DNA from: Parietichytrium sp. I65-24A
Taxonomy: Eukaryota > Sar > Bigyra > Thraustochytrida > Thraustochytriidae
Assembly (NCBI GenBank): GCA_012862575.1
Contig: BLSF01000049.1
Span: forward strand, 124,001-188,000
Length of the DNA stretch: 64,000 bases
Direction: 5' to 3'
Position 1 is the stretch's first letter. Every line of letters begins with the position of its first letter. The position numbers and the translations under genes were made by a program. Below are positions 11,003 to 20,594 of this stretch, piece by piece. The notes beneath the pieces are model-generated. The model did no database searches, was not told the DNA's origin, and saw only the letters and a program-made list of their open reading frames with translations.

Positions 11003-11846
11003 CAATTCTTCACTTGGCGGCGGCGGGGGAGACCTGGGAGAGAGAACAAGGGGTTGAACAGGTTGAACTTGAACTCGTAACAGAAGGCTCCCACACCCCA
11101 AGGAGAGAAGAGGAAGACAGAGACAAGTTTGGGGTTCGAGGATTGCACCCCTGTTAATTACAACAGTCTTCAGGGTTCAGGAGAACAGGAAATTGCCTTG
11201 CAAAAAGAAGACTTACACAAAAGTGAAAACTAGGAGAGCAGTTCTGAGTACGCTGACTACTAAGTGGTCAATTGAGACAGCACGAGGAGCCTTCCTAGAG
11301 CTCTGACTGAGTGTTACGAACACGAGACTAGTATTATGAAAGAGAGGAATTGCGAGCTATTGTGAGTTGAGAATGCGTATCACGGTCCAATGCTCTTTGT
11401 GCTCTCAGACTCTGTGCACGGAAAAAAAAACCAGCCTCCACTCGCGTAACAGCGCAGCTCATCAAGCTCATGCTGGAGTCTGATTCTGAATTAATTCTGA
11501 ACCTGGAAACTAACAGTGATAAGAACAGGTCAGAGAAAATGCCAAGAAAAAAGACAAAATACAACATTCAACACATGTAAGCTTTCACGTTCTGTTTCAT
11601 TTCACTCACACGCCATCGCGCGCCGCTTTTTGGCATAGCATACGCCTATCCTTATTCCTAATTACGCAAACTTGTGTCTACGAAGCTCTAGGACTGCTCT
11701 TTTCATCGGCTAAGCTCGAGATAGATACTTCTAAGTTAAAAAGTGGCTAGATGCAAACCACTCGCTATCACTACTAAGCATGCGTCCAAATTGGAGTACT
11801 GAGTACTAGTAGCGCGAGCTTTCCCTATCCGTTTCCTTAAACTACT

Positions 11847-12086
11847 CTAATTCATAGTGTTGTCAACCAAGAGGAAGATGGCATAGATGATGAATAGAAG
11901 AGGCATTAGTCCTCCGGCGACCATACACAATGGCCTCCTTAAGGAAGGCTTACCACCGCAGTAGCCGACTGAGGAAATAGCGAGGGAATATATGCCCTTA
12001 CAGTAGGGTCTTCTAGCATTGGAGCAGTTTTTTTTTCCGGAGCTCCAGACATCTCCAGACACTCCAAACAAGTTTGTGAGGCGCAA
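11847..12086 (-). CDS. Possible small tail-anchored membrane protein
   Basis: Weak candidate of at most 79 aa. The last about 25 residues contain one clear hydrophobic helix (GGLMPLLFIIYAIFLLV) ending a few residues before the stop, as in tail-anchored proteins; upstream lie two Cys pairs. The exact 5' end is unclear and a short intron could lie between about 11950 and 12060. It matches no family I recognise and may be chance. It is divergent from the phosphodiesterase gene. Confidence 0.2.
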   Translation of the reverse strand: MRLTNLFGVSGDVWSSGKKNCSNARRPYCKGIYSLAISSVGYCGGKPSLRRPLCMVAGGLMPLLFIIYAIFLLVDNTMN

Positions 12087-12177
12087 GTAAGGGCCTTTTT
12101 AGCTTCCTAGAGGCCCTTAGGCTCGGTTGTGAGGGAGGCAGACGGAGGGGCCGGGAAGACAAGAGAGAGCGCCTACA

Positions 12178-12217
12178 GAAAGAAAGAAAGAAAGAAGGAA
12201 GGAAGAAAGGAAAGGAG

Positions 12218-12255
<38 letters not shown>

Positions 12256-12262
12256 CAGAGAC
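12178..12262. repeat. Purine-rich GAAA/GA tract
   Basis: GAAAG units grade into GGAA and then (GA)n, giving about 85 bases of nearly pure purine upstream of the phosphodiesterase gene. Confidence 0.85.
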
Positions 12263-12420
12263 ACAGAGACCACAGAGACAAGGAGAGCATAGGAGAGCGA
12301 GGAGAACGAGGAGAGGAGAGGATCATCGCCTCTCCTGAAACAAGCAAGAGCGCTCTGTAGACGGTCGCCAGACGCAGTGCGGCGTCTCTCGGTCTGCGAG
12401 CCATCCGCCCTCACAGACAG

Positions 12421-12463
12421 TCTCACACTCACAGTCTCACAGTCTCACAGTGTCACAGTGTCG
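12421..12463. repeat. TCTCACAG tandem repeat
   Basis: About five imperfect 8-9 bp units, roughly 450 bases upstream of the phosphodiesterase ATG. Confidence 0.8.
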
Positions 12464-12911
12464 CGCTGCCAGACTAACACCGGCGACCATACTTGCACTC
12501 ACCTACGCTCACACTCAGCAGACGCGATCCCAGCTCTGCAAGCTCTGCACTTGCCTCCTACACTCTCATTCTCAACGCTCACGTTTTCCACTTTTTTATT
12601 TCATCACTCAGTGAGCCAGCCGAGCTTTCGCCCGGCCCTCTCTCTGGGTTGCACTGGGTTTTTGTCTGCTAGGCCCACTGTTGCAGTCGATCCGCCAAAG
12701 TGGTGCGCATGTATAGAGACAGCAAAGTGGACGGTTAGCGTCAAGGAGTGGGCATTTGAAAGGAAGACAAGCAGGACTGAAAACGAAAGTGGCGACAGAA
12801 CCGAAATAGGTTGCGGTGCTCAAACGAGAAGTGGTCTGCGAACCGCGCGCAAGAGGGCTCGCATATATTGAGAATTGGTTGGGGGATCCGGACTTTGAAG
12901 TAGGCGAGGCC

Positions 12912-15900
12912 ATGTCACAGCAACGCAGGCGCAGGCGGAGCTCCTGCGCCAGCAGCGTGGGAAGCGTGGTGGAAGTACCTGTGGTGGATGAGATGGAGAT
13001 GCCCAATGACGACGGGTCAGAAACTGGCTCGGAGCCATGTAAACTGGGCGGCGAGGACTCGGTGCAGCCGGCGCCGTTGACTTGGCAGCACTCAACGGCG
13101 GAGTGCTGCGTGGATAGTTTGGTAGAATACTTTCTTGCCGTTGCGACAGTCATTTTCACTGTGGATTGTTTTGTCAACCTTGCATTCGCGCTGCACACAT
13201 ATCACAACGCGTGGATCGTCCTGACCTTAATTAATGCGGTGGTCCTTCTTCTGTTTACGGTTGAAGTGCACATGAGGTGGTTTGCGTTTGGCAGGTCATA
13301 TATCCTGGTGGTGTCGAACCTCATGGAGCTCATACTAACAAATTCCATTTTAGGGCTTACAATCACGTTGTGCTACCGTCTCTTGCTGCCGAGCCCAGAG
13401 TTGGAGTGGGACGCCTTGGTCAGCGTGAATGCTTTGTTCAGCCTCTTCTTAATCCTTCTGAGGCTTCGAAGGTTTCAGGATGTTCTTATTGGCGCTTGGG
13501 CGTGGGCGCTCTTGCAAGGTCGCACGTCTCAGCCTGATCGCAAACATTCATCGGACAACGTCCTGGAACTTCTCCGACGCATTCGAAGAAAGTACCCATT
13601 GACAGTCAGAGAGGCTCAAGAAATCAACTGGGCCTGTTTTCTTATCGCCACGAGAAAGCTGTACAATGGTGCTCCGGAGGATGCTACGGGCCAGCTTCCA
13701 TCTCTCTTTGAGGGGCTCGATGAAGAAACCACCAATTGGTTGTTAAATACTTACACAAACGTAGAGGTGAACAACAGGGGTGATAATGGGCAACTTCCGC
13801 CCTCTCCGCTAGCACAGCGTGGTCAGACCAAATCCCTTTCGGGGTCGCCATTCGGAGAAGAAGAGGAGGACGACGAAGAAGAGTTTGACCTTGCGGCGTG
13901 CTCTGACTCGGCTCTCCTCGTTCACTCCGCATCAAGTTCCAGCGAACCTGATTCCGAGGATGCTGCAACCACAGATTCACACCCAGTCAGTGCCGTGGTG
14001 GAGCTCTCTTCTCTCAGACGATCTGGCGAGGACCTTAACAGTGCAGCCGACCAAAGCGGCGCTGCATCAAGGAGGTCATCTCCTCTTCTTTCTGGGCTAG
14101 AGTCTGGCAATGGCCTCACCGCCATGCGGGGCCTGGAACTTGAGCCTTTGAAGATTCCTTTCTCCAATGTAACGCCTATTCCCGAAGGAAATCGTATCAA
14201 CTCGGCTGCGTCATCACCCAGCGCATCAAGGAGGAAGAGCATGACTGGGCGACTATTAACCCCGCTTCGTAGAGCGTCCGGTGGGGCAACAGTTGATACA
14301 ATCTCCGATGGCGAGGTCTTCCTTGACCTCAAATGCAGCCCGGATGGCAGGTCACCACTAACGGAACCCCCGAACCCGTCAGTCGGAAGGCACACGATGG
14401 TGTCCAGCGGGCTCATTTTGCAGGACATTGACGACATTAGAAACTATTTGCTCCTCCACACCGATCTTCCCATGGCGAGGGAGATGACAGACGGAGCTGA
14501 CGCAATTCAGCCGTTGACGGCGCGACATGCGGACGACAAGGACGCTTTCAACTTCGAAATGGCACGGTTCGAGGACCTCGACGATGAAGACCTCGAGGAA
14601 ACGGAGATCACTGGTGGCTCTCCTCCCAGCCGGAGGCTAGGCAGGGGCGGCCCGCGTAGGCACTCCAGATTAAAGCACGCCAGGGCAAGAACCTCACTTT
14701 CTAATCAGGCTGGAACCGCAAGAAAAATTAGAACCCTTGCTGAGCATGCGCGGCTGCGGTCTATTCAGTGGAGTCAAGATGATCTTGACCGCATCAATGC
14801 CCAGATGGACGAATGGAATTTTGATGTCTTTGAGGCTAACGAGTACTCTGGCGGAAGGCCCCTGTCGATGGTGCTTTTTGGGCTCATGCGGAAAAACAAC
14901 ATGTGGCTGACGTTCCCCACTTTTCGCAAGGACACCGTGCTCTCTTTCGTAACATCCATCGAAAACGGTTACAAGGTGGAGAACCCTTATCACAACCGTG
15001 TGCACGCTGCGGACGTGTTACAGACGATGCACTACTTCTTCACGCACGATATCCTCCACAAAGTTGTGTCACCGGTGGATATCCTCTGCTCGTTAATCGC
15101 GGCGGCGATCCACGACTTTCAACATCCGGGAATGAACAATTCTTACCTTGTTGCTACTGGGGACAAGCTCGCCCTTAGGTACAATGACCGCGCGGTTCTG
15201 GAGCACATGCATGTCGCGGCTGCTTTTCAGCTCATGCGAACAAAGCGGTGCGATATTCTACGGTGCGTTGGAGACGCAGAAAAGTATCTCGAGTCTAGAG
15301 AAACGGTCATCCAGATGGTGTTAGCAACGGACATGTCACATCACTTCGAAGGCTTAGAAAAGTTCAGGGCGGAGGTTGTGCAGTACTTTGATGAGAAACT
15401 GAGCAACTCGCGCAAGGTTGGCGTCACGGGCTCGAGCATAGACTCAATATCCGCTCTCAACCTTGCTCCTTCCAAACTTTCAATTGACGTTGACCCTTCC
15501 ACAGAACACTCTGACCTCCCGCCGATTTCGGTCAGGAGAACCTTGCTCAAGACGTCGCTTCATTGTGCAGACGTCTCAAATCCGGCAAAAAGCCCAAAGC
15601 TCTGCCAACAGTGGGCGACGCTTGTCTTAGAGGAGTTTTTTCAGCAAGGAGACAAAGAGCGTGAACATGGCTTGAAAATATCAACGTTTATGGACCGGAA
15701 CAAACCTGCTCTGCCGAAGTGCCAGATTGGCTTCATCACGATCATCGTGAAGCCCTTGTTTGCAACCTATTGCCAATTTCTCACGTCTTTGAAACCGCAG
15801 GTCGATTGGTGCCTCACAGCCAACTTGGCGCATTGGGAAAAGAAGCAGGCCGAGGAAGAGGCGGCGCAGGCGAACCAAGCTGGCTCTCCGCCCCTCTCGG

Positions 15901-16172
15901 CTCAGTATGCGCAACCAAGCCTTGGAAATAAGCGCACTAGCTTTCGATTTGTGAGTGGCCTCAAATCTTCCCTGACAAGGTCCCAGAGTAGTGCGATTCC
16001 AACTCCAATTATTCCTCCAAGCCCTGGAGCAAAGCCTCGAAAGCAGAGGGTCAGCGGAACCCCGCAAATCCTAAGTGGCGGTCTCAGCTCTATCGACTCT
16101 CAAAGCCCGCCATCGTCAAAATTGCTGCAGCGTTCCAGAACGGACTGTGCCATTGACGTCGGTGACTTATGA
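12912..16172 (+). CDS. Membrane cyclic-nucleotide phosphodiesterase with voltage-sensor-like N-terminus
   Basis: Protein of 1086 aa from the first in-frame ATG; the open frame further upstream lacks one. A basic, acidic N-terminus precedes four hydrophobic segments at about 72-95, 97-122, 127-155 and 170-195. The second reads FTVEVHMRWFAFGRSY, resembling the F..E...R pattern of voltage-sensor S2; the third has NLMEL where S3 usually has N..D; the fourth ends LILLRLRRF with clustered Arg. Residues about 210-640 are mostly low-complexity, probably disordered. The class I PDE domain (about 645-990) has HNRVHAADV (694-702), HDFQHPG (734-740, metal ligands), DMSHH, HCADVSNPAK (884 on) and the nucleotide-binding Gln at 938 in KCQIGF. 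It should hydrolyse cAMP and/or cGMP at a membrane. Voltage control is inference; only two or three S4-like Arg are present. Confidence 0.88.
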   Translation: MSQQRRRRRSSCASSVGSVVEVPVVDEMEMPNDDGSETGSEPCKLGGEDSVQPAPLTWQHSTAECCVDSLVEYFLAVATVIFTVDCFVNLAFALHTYHNAWIVLTLINAVVLLLFTVEVHMRWFAFGRSYILVVSNLMELILTNSILGLTITLCYRLLLPSPELEWDALVSVNALFSLFLILLRLRRFQDVLIGAWAWALLQGRTSQPDRKHSSDNVLELLRRIRRKYPLTVREAQEINWACFLIATRKLYNGAPEDATGQLPSLFEGLDEETTNWLLNTYTNVEVNNRGDNGQLPPSPLAQRGQTKSLSGSPFGEEEEDDEEEFDLAACSDSALLVHSASSSSEPDSEDAATTDSHPVSAVVELSSLRRSGEDLNSAADQSGAASRRSSPLLSGLESGNGLTAMRGLELEPLKIPFSNVTPIPEGNRINSAASSPSASRRKSMTGRLLTPLRRASGGATVDTISDGEVFLDLKCSPDGRSPLTEPPNPSVGRHTMVSSGLILQDIDDIRNYLLLHTDLPMAREMTDGADAIQPLTARHADDKDAFNFEMARFEDLDDEDLEETEITGGSPPSRRLGRGGPRRHSRLKHARARTSLSNQAGTARKIRTLAEHARLRSIQWSQDDLDRINAQMDEWNFDVFEANEYSGGRPLSMVLFGLMRKNNMWLTFPTFRKDTVLSFVTSIENGYKVENPYHNRVHAADVLQTMHYFFTHDILHKVVSPVDILCSLIAAAIHDFQHPGMNNSYLVATGDKLALRYNDRAVLEHMHVAAAFQLMRTKRCDILRCVGDAEKYLESRETVIQMVLATDMSHHFEGLEKFRAEVVQYFDEKLSNSRKVGVTGSSIDSISALNLAPSKLSIDVDPSTEHSDLPPISVRRTLLKTSLHCADVSNPAKSPKLCQQWATLVLEEFFQQGDKEREHGLKISTFMDRNKPALPKCQIGFITIIVKPLFATYCQFLTSLKPQVDWCLTANLAHWEKKQAEEEAAQANQAGSPPLSAQYAQPSLGNKRTSFRFVSGLKSSLTRSQSSAIPTPIIPPSPGAKPRKQRVSGTPQILSGGLSSIDSQSPPSSKLLQRSRTDCAIDVGDL

Positions 16173-17267
16173 GATCCCCCACATCAGAATTAAACTTCTT
16201 CGTGTAGAATGCCGTTTCTGTTTTACAATGTGTTTTGAAATAGAAAAAGTTAAAATTGAATCGGCAAATATATCAAACTTTGTTTACAAGTTCTTTCTGT
16301 GTCAAGTTCATCGGCTTTGTTAGATTTCATTGCATCCCGAGTGTCGTGCCGTTCCATACTCGTCGCTGACAAACCTGGATCGTGATGACAGAACTTGAGC
16401 TTGAACGCTCCCTTTCGTTCTTATATCGACTCTGCGGCCACAACATAGCCGTGGTTGCAGCAGTCCGAAACTTTGTGGCCCCTAATTTAAATGTTGGCTC
16501 CAGCTTTGTTGGCTTTGAATTGGCGACCGCCAGCACTCACAGCTAATACGGATAACTGAACCATTCTTGTTCTGTCTGTTCTGCTCTGCACAGAATCGGC
16601 ACAGTCACATCAGTGAACTGGAATTGAGACTGTGTGCTTGTATGCCCCAAGTCTCGGGTTGATCGAGTCGAGCACGCAAAATGACGAGACCCACTCGCTT
16701 CGCAATTGACAATTCCATGCAGACGAGGCAAGCCAAAGAATTCCTTCTTCTTTTTAGTGTTCCTACTCTTTCAAAACGAGCGAGGGATTTGTAGATCACA
16801 TCCTCGTCGCTCACTCGCGGCACCACATCCCTTCGGCGCGGATCTATTCTAACTCCACCTATTTAAAACATTAGCACCCGAGAGCAGCGCGGCGGATGGG
16901 CCATCTGCTAGCGCGCCACATACGCTGGCGGGTAGGACTTGACCACGTCTCCGAAAGTCTCCAAAACATACGCAGACTAGCGACTACGGTAGATAGCTGC
17001 CTAAGGCGGATGGACGTGCCATTTGATGATTTGATGTTTTGTTTTATGTGCAGACTGAAAGGAGTCAAAGGAGCTCCAGGTTGCAAGTGTTTGCTGTGTG
17101 GAACAAAGCCGGAAGGCTCTGCAGATTCGAGTCGGAGAGCAGAGCGGGAGAGTAGACCCGGACGAAGAGGCGGATCGAGGGGCAAAAGGACAAAGCCTTT
17201 TCGTCGGAGGGCGTCAGAAGCAGACCCGGAAGCAACCTTGCGAGGCAAAGAAAGCCTTTGCACGAAG
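16173..17267. other. Intergenic region and possible 5' extension
   Basis: About 1.1 kb between two same-strand genes. The frame of the downstream 7TM gene stays open from an ATG at 16896, which would add 124 Arg/Gly-rich residues with no recognisable domain. I prefer the signal-peptide-like ATG at 17268, so most of this is probably UTR and promoter. Confidence 0.5.
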
Positions 17268-19001
17268 ATGAAGTACTTGCAGCGCTCGAGCGTGGCAGCG
17301 TGCTTGCTGCTTGCGCAGCTGGCAGTGTCTTTGCCGGCACTGCGAGGCGAGAGGAGCGATGAGGTGTCCCTAAGGAGGCTGAAAGACGCGGTGAGGGAGG
17401 CGGGATTGGCGTCAGCCTTCGGACAGGTTGGAGCAATGCTGACGATAATCGCGGGAGCTGTCGTGCTCGCAAAGAGGAACTCTCCGGTTTTCAAGTACTC
17501 TTGCTGGAACACTTTCGTCCTGCCTGGACTTGCAGTGCTTCTAGCACTCAACATCGCATCCGTGCTGACGGCCATAACCGAAGCAGAAGTGTGCTTGCCA
17601 TCTCTTCAGATTCTCACTCTTGGAACGTCGCTTCTGAGCTCGCTTGCAATGGTAGTCATAGTTCCAAAAACGAAGGGAATGGCCGCCGACGTTAACGTCC
17701 GACGCGCGGTGGCCATTAGCATACTCATCGTGAATCTCCTTGTCGTCCTGTTGCTCGTCATCGCGTCCACCGACGGTTCACCAGCTTCCATCCAGCTTAG
17801 TGGATGCCGCCTCTACTTTTCTTCGGTGAACCCATATCTAAGCTGCTTATACTGGTTCTGCGCAATGATTTGCCTTGTTACGCTGGGCGCTGCAATATAC
17901 AATGCAAGAAGGCCATCCATCGCCTACGAGGGGGCCGCAACAATTTGCCTCCTCATTGCAGCAACAGCGCCCATTGCTTTTGTGATTGCTCTGCAGGTCG
18001 GACGGCCAAAGATATCATCCGATGCTTCACACGAGATTTTTGCTGGACTCAATTTTGTCACCACCGTGGTATTCATCGTGGGGTTTGTGCTCTTCAAACT
18101 TTACAAGTCAAGCATGTCTGAGCGCGAGGTTTGCCAAGCTCTGCAAATGTACAGCCGAAAGACAAGTGGAAGCCTCGGATGGGCGCCCCAGGACGGCGGG
18201 CACAACCTCATCCTCGACACAAATAGAAAATACAGTTGGGCCGCAGCAGGATCTCTGCGCGGAATGAGCCCAAAGGGAGACAAAAGCAAGAGGAAGTTCA
18301 TGGACGACTTTGAAAGCGAGAGCAAAGCTGTGTCCAAAACCATTACTCCTCACGAAGAAGCCGTCGTGCACGTCGACAGTGCTGCCGCTCTGAAGGCAAC
18401 GGTCAAGCTACAAGCTGTCGCTCGGGGCCGTAGCACTCGTCAGCGAACCGAAAATTTGTTCAGATGGAATCCATCTTCAGAAAAAGCATCTTCCGCTGGT
18501 TTGGAGACCACGTCTCAGAACTCGTCGGACGCTGTTGTGCAAGGGGCTGTCACGAAAGTGCAAGCTATCCATCGCGGGAACCTCACTCGTAAAGCGCTCA
18601 ACTATGTGAAAATGCAGTCGGCTAAAGCGGCGGTGAAAATCCAAGCTCTTCACCGCGGCAATCGAGCTCGGAAAGAGTTTAAGACTCGTCATGATATTCT
18701 TCACGGTGGGAGGCTCAGAGAGAATCTTTCTCTCGAGCAAACGCCAGTGGCCGAAAATGCTCAACTAGATCTAAGCCCTCCGTCAAGCCCCTCTAGCGCG
18801 GCCAGTTCAGGAAGCTCTGGAAAGTCAAAGACTCGTTCTGCTGCCTCCCAAATCAGGGCAAAAGTTCAGAACGTACGGTTGCCCAAGCTTAACCTCAAGA
18901 GTCTTGCAAGAGGAAGAGGAAGATCACACAGTGGTGGATCGAAGGAAGCGAGTGAAGACCATGAGGGCACGAGCGCAACCTCTAATTTGTCTGTAGTTTA
19001 G
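17268..19001 (+). CDS. Class C GPCR-like 7TM protein with IQ motifs
   Basis: Protein of 577 aa if it starts at the ATG giving MKYLQRSSVAACLLLAQLAV, a signal-peptide-like segment. An in-frame ATG at 16896 is the alternative (701 aa). Seven hydrophobic segments follow (about 45-290). Loop motifs fit family C (GABA-B/metabotropic) receptors: KRNSPVFKYS after TM1, a Cys before TM3 and another in the second outer loop (SGCRLYF), and a YNARRP...YEGA stretch between TM5 and TM6 like the family K/R..P...NE motif. The extracellular N-terminus is only about 30 aa, so there is no Venus-flytrap ligand domain. The cytoplasmic tail has three IQ-type motifs near 375-395, 427-445 and 453-472 (KLQAVARGRSTRQR, KVQAIHRGNLTRK, KIQALHRGNRARK), predicted to bind calmodulin. 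Calcium-regulated signalling is inferred. Confidence 0.7.
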   Translation: MKYLQRSSVAACLLLAQLAVSLPALRGERSDEVSLRRLKDAVREAGLASAFGQVGAMLTIIAGAVVLAKRNSPVFKYSCWNTFVLPGLAVLLALNIASVLTAITEAEVCLPSLQILTLGTSLLSSLAMVVIVPKTKGMAADVNVRRAVAISILIVNLLVVLLLVIASTDGSPASIQLSGCRLYFSSVNPYLSCLYWFCAMICLVTLGAAIYNARRPSIAYEGAATICLLIAATAPIAFVIALQVGRPKISSDASHEIFAGLNFVTTVVFIVGFVLFKLYKSSMSEREVCQALQMYSRKTSGSLGWAPQDGGHNLILDTNRKYSWAAAGSLRGMSPKGDKSKRKFMDDFESESKAVSKTITPHEEAVVHVDSAAALKATVKLQAVARGRSTRQRTENLFRWNPSSEKASSAGLETTSQNSSDAVVQGAVTKVQAIHRGNLTRKALNYVKMQSAKAAVKIQALHRGNRARKEFKTRHDILHGGRLRENLSLEQTPVAENAQLDLSPPSSPSSAASSGSSGKSKTRSAASQIRAKVQNVRLPKLNLKSLARGRGRSHSGGSKEASEDHEGTSATSNLSVV

Positions 19002-19096
19002 ATTCCAGTTTCAAACCGATCCCGGGAAGATTAGCACTTTGCGTTTGGCGAGAACACACGAAACCTAGTAGTTAGAACCGAAAATTGATATCGCAC

Positions 19097-19102
19097 AATA
19101 AA
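19097..19102 (+). terminator. Candidate polyadenylation signal AATAAA
   Basis: AATAAA about 95 bases after the stop codon of the 7TM gene. Position is plausible for cleavage and polyadenylation; whether this organism uses the hexamer is unknown. Confidence 0.35.
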
Positions 19103-19273
19103 ATACAACAGCATAGATCATTTTTTCTTTGTACAGGCAGTACCTATGATGTTCCAAGCGGAATATGAGAGAAAGGCCACACGAAAAGCTTGTAGACCGT
19201 GACCCAAACGGACTGACCGGAAGTCCAAGAAAATTTTCAACAAAACGTCTGCACCAAGGCATAGTAATTAGGT

Positions 19274-19949
19274 TCATATGTTGAACCGCATAGAGGTCGG
19301 AGGACCTTTTGATAGCAGAGACGTCAGCAGGCCGCCTTCCTTGGACGGAGTTTGGAGCGTTGAAAACTCAAAGTTAAAAATCACATCACCCCCCTTTTCT
19401 GATGACCGAAGTTTCGGAACGTGATGTATTTCGTTTGCCAGCAACAAGATGCGAAACAAATTTGATCTCAACGTCAGATCGCTCGAGGCCGGCTGCAACG
19501 CGCCGTGGTTTACCACAACTGGGATGACCCACTTCTCCCACACGACTTTTTCATCCACAGCGCCTCCAAACCCAAATAGCGAGTTCTTCTTCCGAATCTC
19601 GAAAAATGAGAGCACCAGCTCTCCCCGGTACAGATCCGGCCCCACTAGCACGAGCGACTTGCAAAATTTTTCTATGGCTTCGTCCACGGTCAGCTCCACG
19701 AAAGTCTCTCCACAAGTGGCGTAGCTGAGCCCAGGAAACTTCTCCAGGGCCACTTGCCGGGGCTCCACTTCGCCTAACGCCCTCGACAGCAGTATGGTGT
19801 GCGTGATCGCCTCTAGCGCCTCCTTTACCTGCGACCCTTGCACCTCCTGCGCCGCCGTCTGGTCAGCCTCCCTCCCTCCAAAGCGCCACACCCACAGCCG
19901 CAGCCACACTTACCAGCACGTTCAGCAGATGCTGCACGTTGTTCGCCAT
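19274..19949 (-). CDS. ATG101: Autophagy-related protein 101, spliced
   Basis: Two exons encode 202 aa: 19914-19949 (12 codons, MANNVQHLLNVL) and 19274-19846, split by a 67-base phase-0 intron (19847-19913) with GTAAGT donor and GGCGCAG acceptor. Joined, the N-terminus reads NVLEVQGSQVKEALEAITHT, aligning with human ATG101 (LEVSVEGRQVEEAMLAVLHT); reading exon 2 from its own upstream frame gives an unrelated start. Other family landmarks are LSFFEIRKK, VWEKWVIPVVV and HHVPKL, plus the C-terminal TSMRF. ATG101 is a HORMA-fold partner of ATG13 in the ULK1/ATG1 initiation complex and is absent from budding yeast. In human ATG101 the WF finger recruits downstream factors; I see no obvious equivalent, only LFGFGG nearby. 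Convergent with the 7TM gene, leaving 272 bases between stops. Confidence 0.93.
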
Positions 19950-19971
19950 CCCCTGCAGAATGCTATCGCCC

Positions 19972-19994
19972 GTACTCTGTACTCTGTACTCTGT
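19972..19994. repeat. GTACTCT tandem repeat
   Basis: Three 7-bp units starting 23 bases upstream of the ATG101 start codon. Confidence 0.85.
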
Positions 19995-20020
19995 GCGCTC
20001 CTCTCGTTCTACCACTGAGT

Positions 20021-20064
20021 GTGGGTACTGTGGGTACTGTGAGTACTGTAAGTACTGTGAGTAC
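20021..20064. repeat. GTGGGTACT / GTGAGTACT tandem repeat
   Basis: Five units of about 9 bp with a conserved GTACTGT core, adjacent to the GTACTCT array. Confidence 0.85.
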
Positions 20065-20513
20065 ACTCACTCGGAGTGTCTGGAGAGACACGGAACGTTA
20101 CGGAACGCTCTCCTATGTCTTGCTACGTTTGGGCGTGACAAATTAGTTCATGGTCATTCATGGGAAGGGGAGTGAGTGCAGTGCGCGTTCTCTTCGTGCT
20201 GGTTGTTTCTCTTTATTTTATGTCAATTGATTTCAGAATTCAGGTTTTTGGATTGAAGTTGAGCGACAAGGAATGCTGAGTGCCGTGAAGAGAAAGGAAA
20301 ACTCCACCGTCAGCTTCTTTCTGTTGGACTCGGATGGGAGAACGTGTAGTGCGGTACACTTAGTTACTCACTGTCAGAACTTTATGTATTTTTGTTTTTT
20401 GTTGGTTTGTGTGTACTACTAGCGAGCTTATATAGTCTCTGACGGTAAAAAGGCGAGCCTCCAAGCCCCCACCCCACTACCCGTCCGGCGGGGTCGCCGC
20501 TGCTCGCCACCGC

Positions 20514-20594
20514 GATGATGGATGATGGATGATGGATGATAGATTATGGATGAGGGATCATCGATGACCGATGACCGATGGTAGATGATGGATG
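20514..20594. repeat. GATGATGG tandem repeat
   Basis: Imperfect GATGATGG and ATGACCG units over about 80 bases, roughly 470 bases upstream of the TRP-like gene. Confidence 0.85.

Larger units (their letters stand above)
8920..12911. other. Gene-poor 4 kb region
   Basis: Longest stretch without a confident gene. It holds AT-rich DNA around 9.9-10.5 kb, two to three copies of a CTCACTGTCAGT motif (10.68-10.94 kb), ATTC tandem repeats, a long purine run and TCTCACAG repeats before the phosphodiesterase start. Minus-strand frames at 8951-9274 (one hydrophobic segment), 9489-9767 and 11847-12086 are the only candidates for small spliced genes. I could not join them with convincing GTAAGT donors and do not call 8951-9274 or 9489-9767. 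No tRNA, rRNA or transposon signature was seen. Confidence 0.5.

Noticed and set aside
11130-11160. tRNA T-arm-like GGTTCGAGG
   Set aside because: No matching acceptor, D or anticodon arms could be folded by eye around it.
12816-12911. N-terminal extension of the phosphodiesterase
   Set aside because: Open frame starts only with GTG; first ATG is at 12912. The same reasoning trims the TRP-like, acyl-CoA synthetase and orphan genes.
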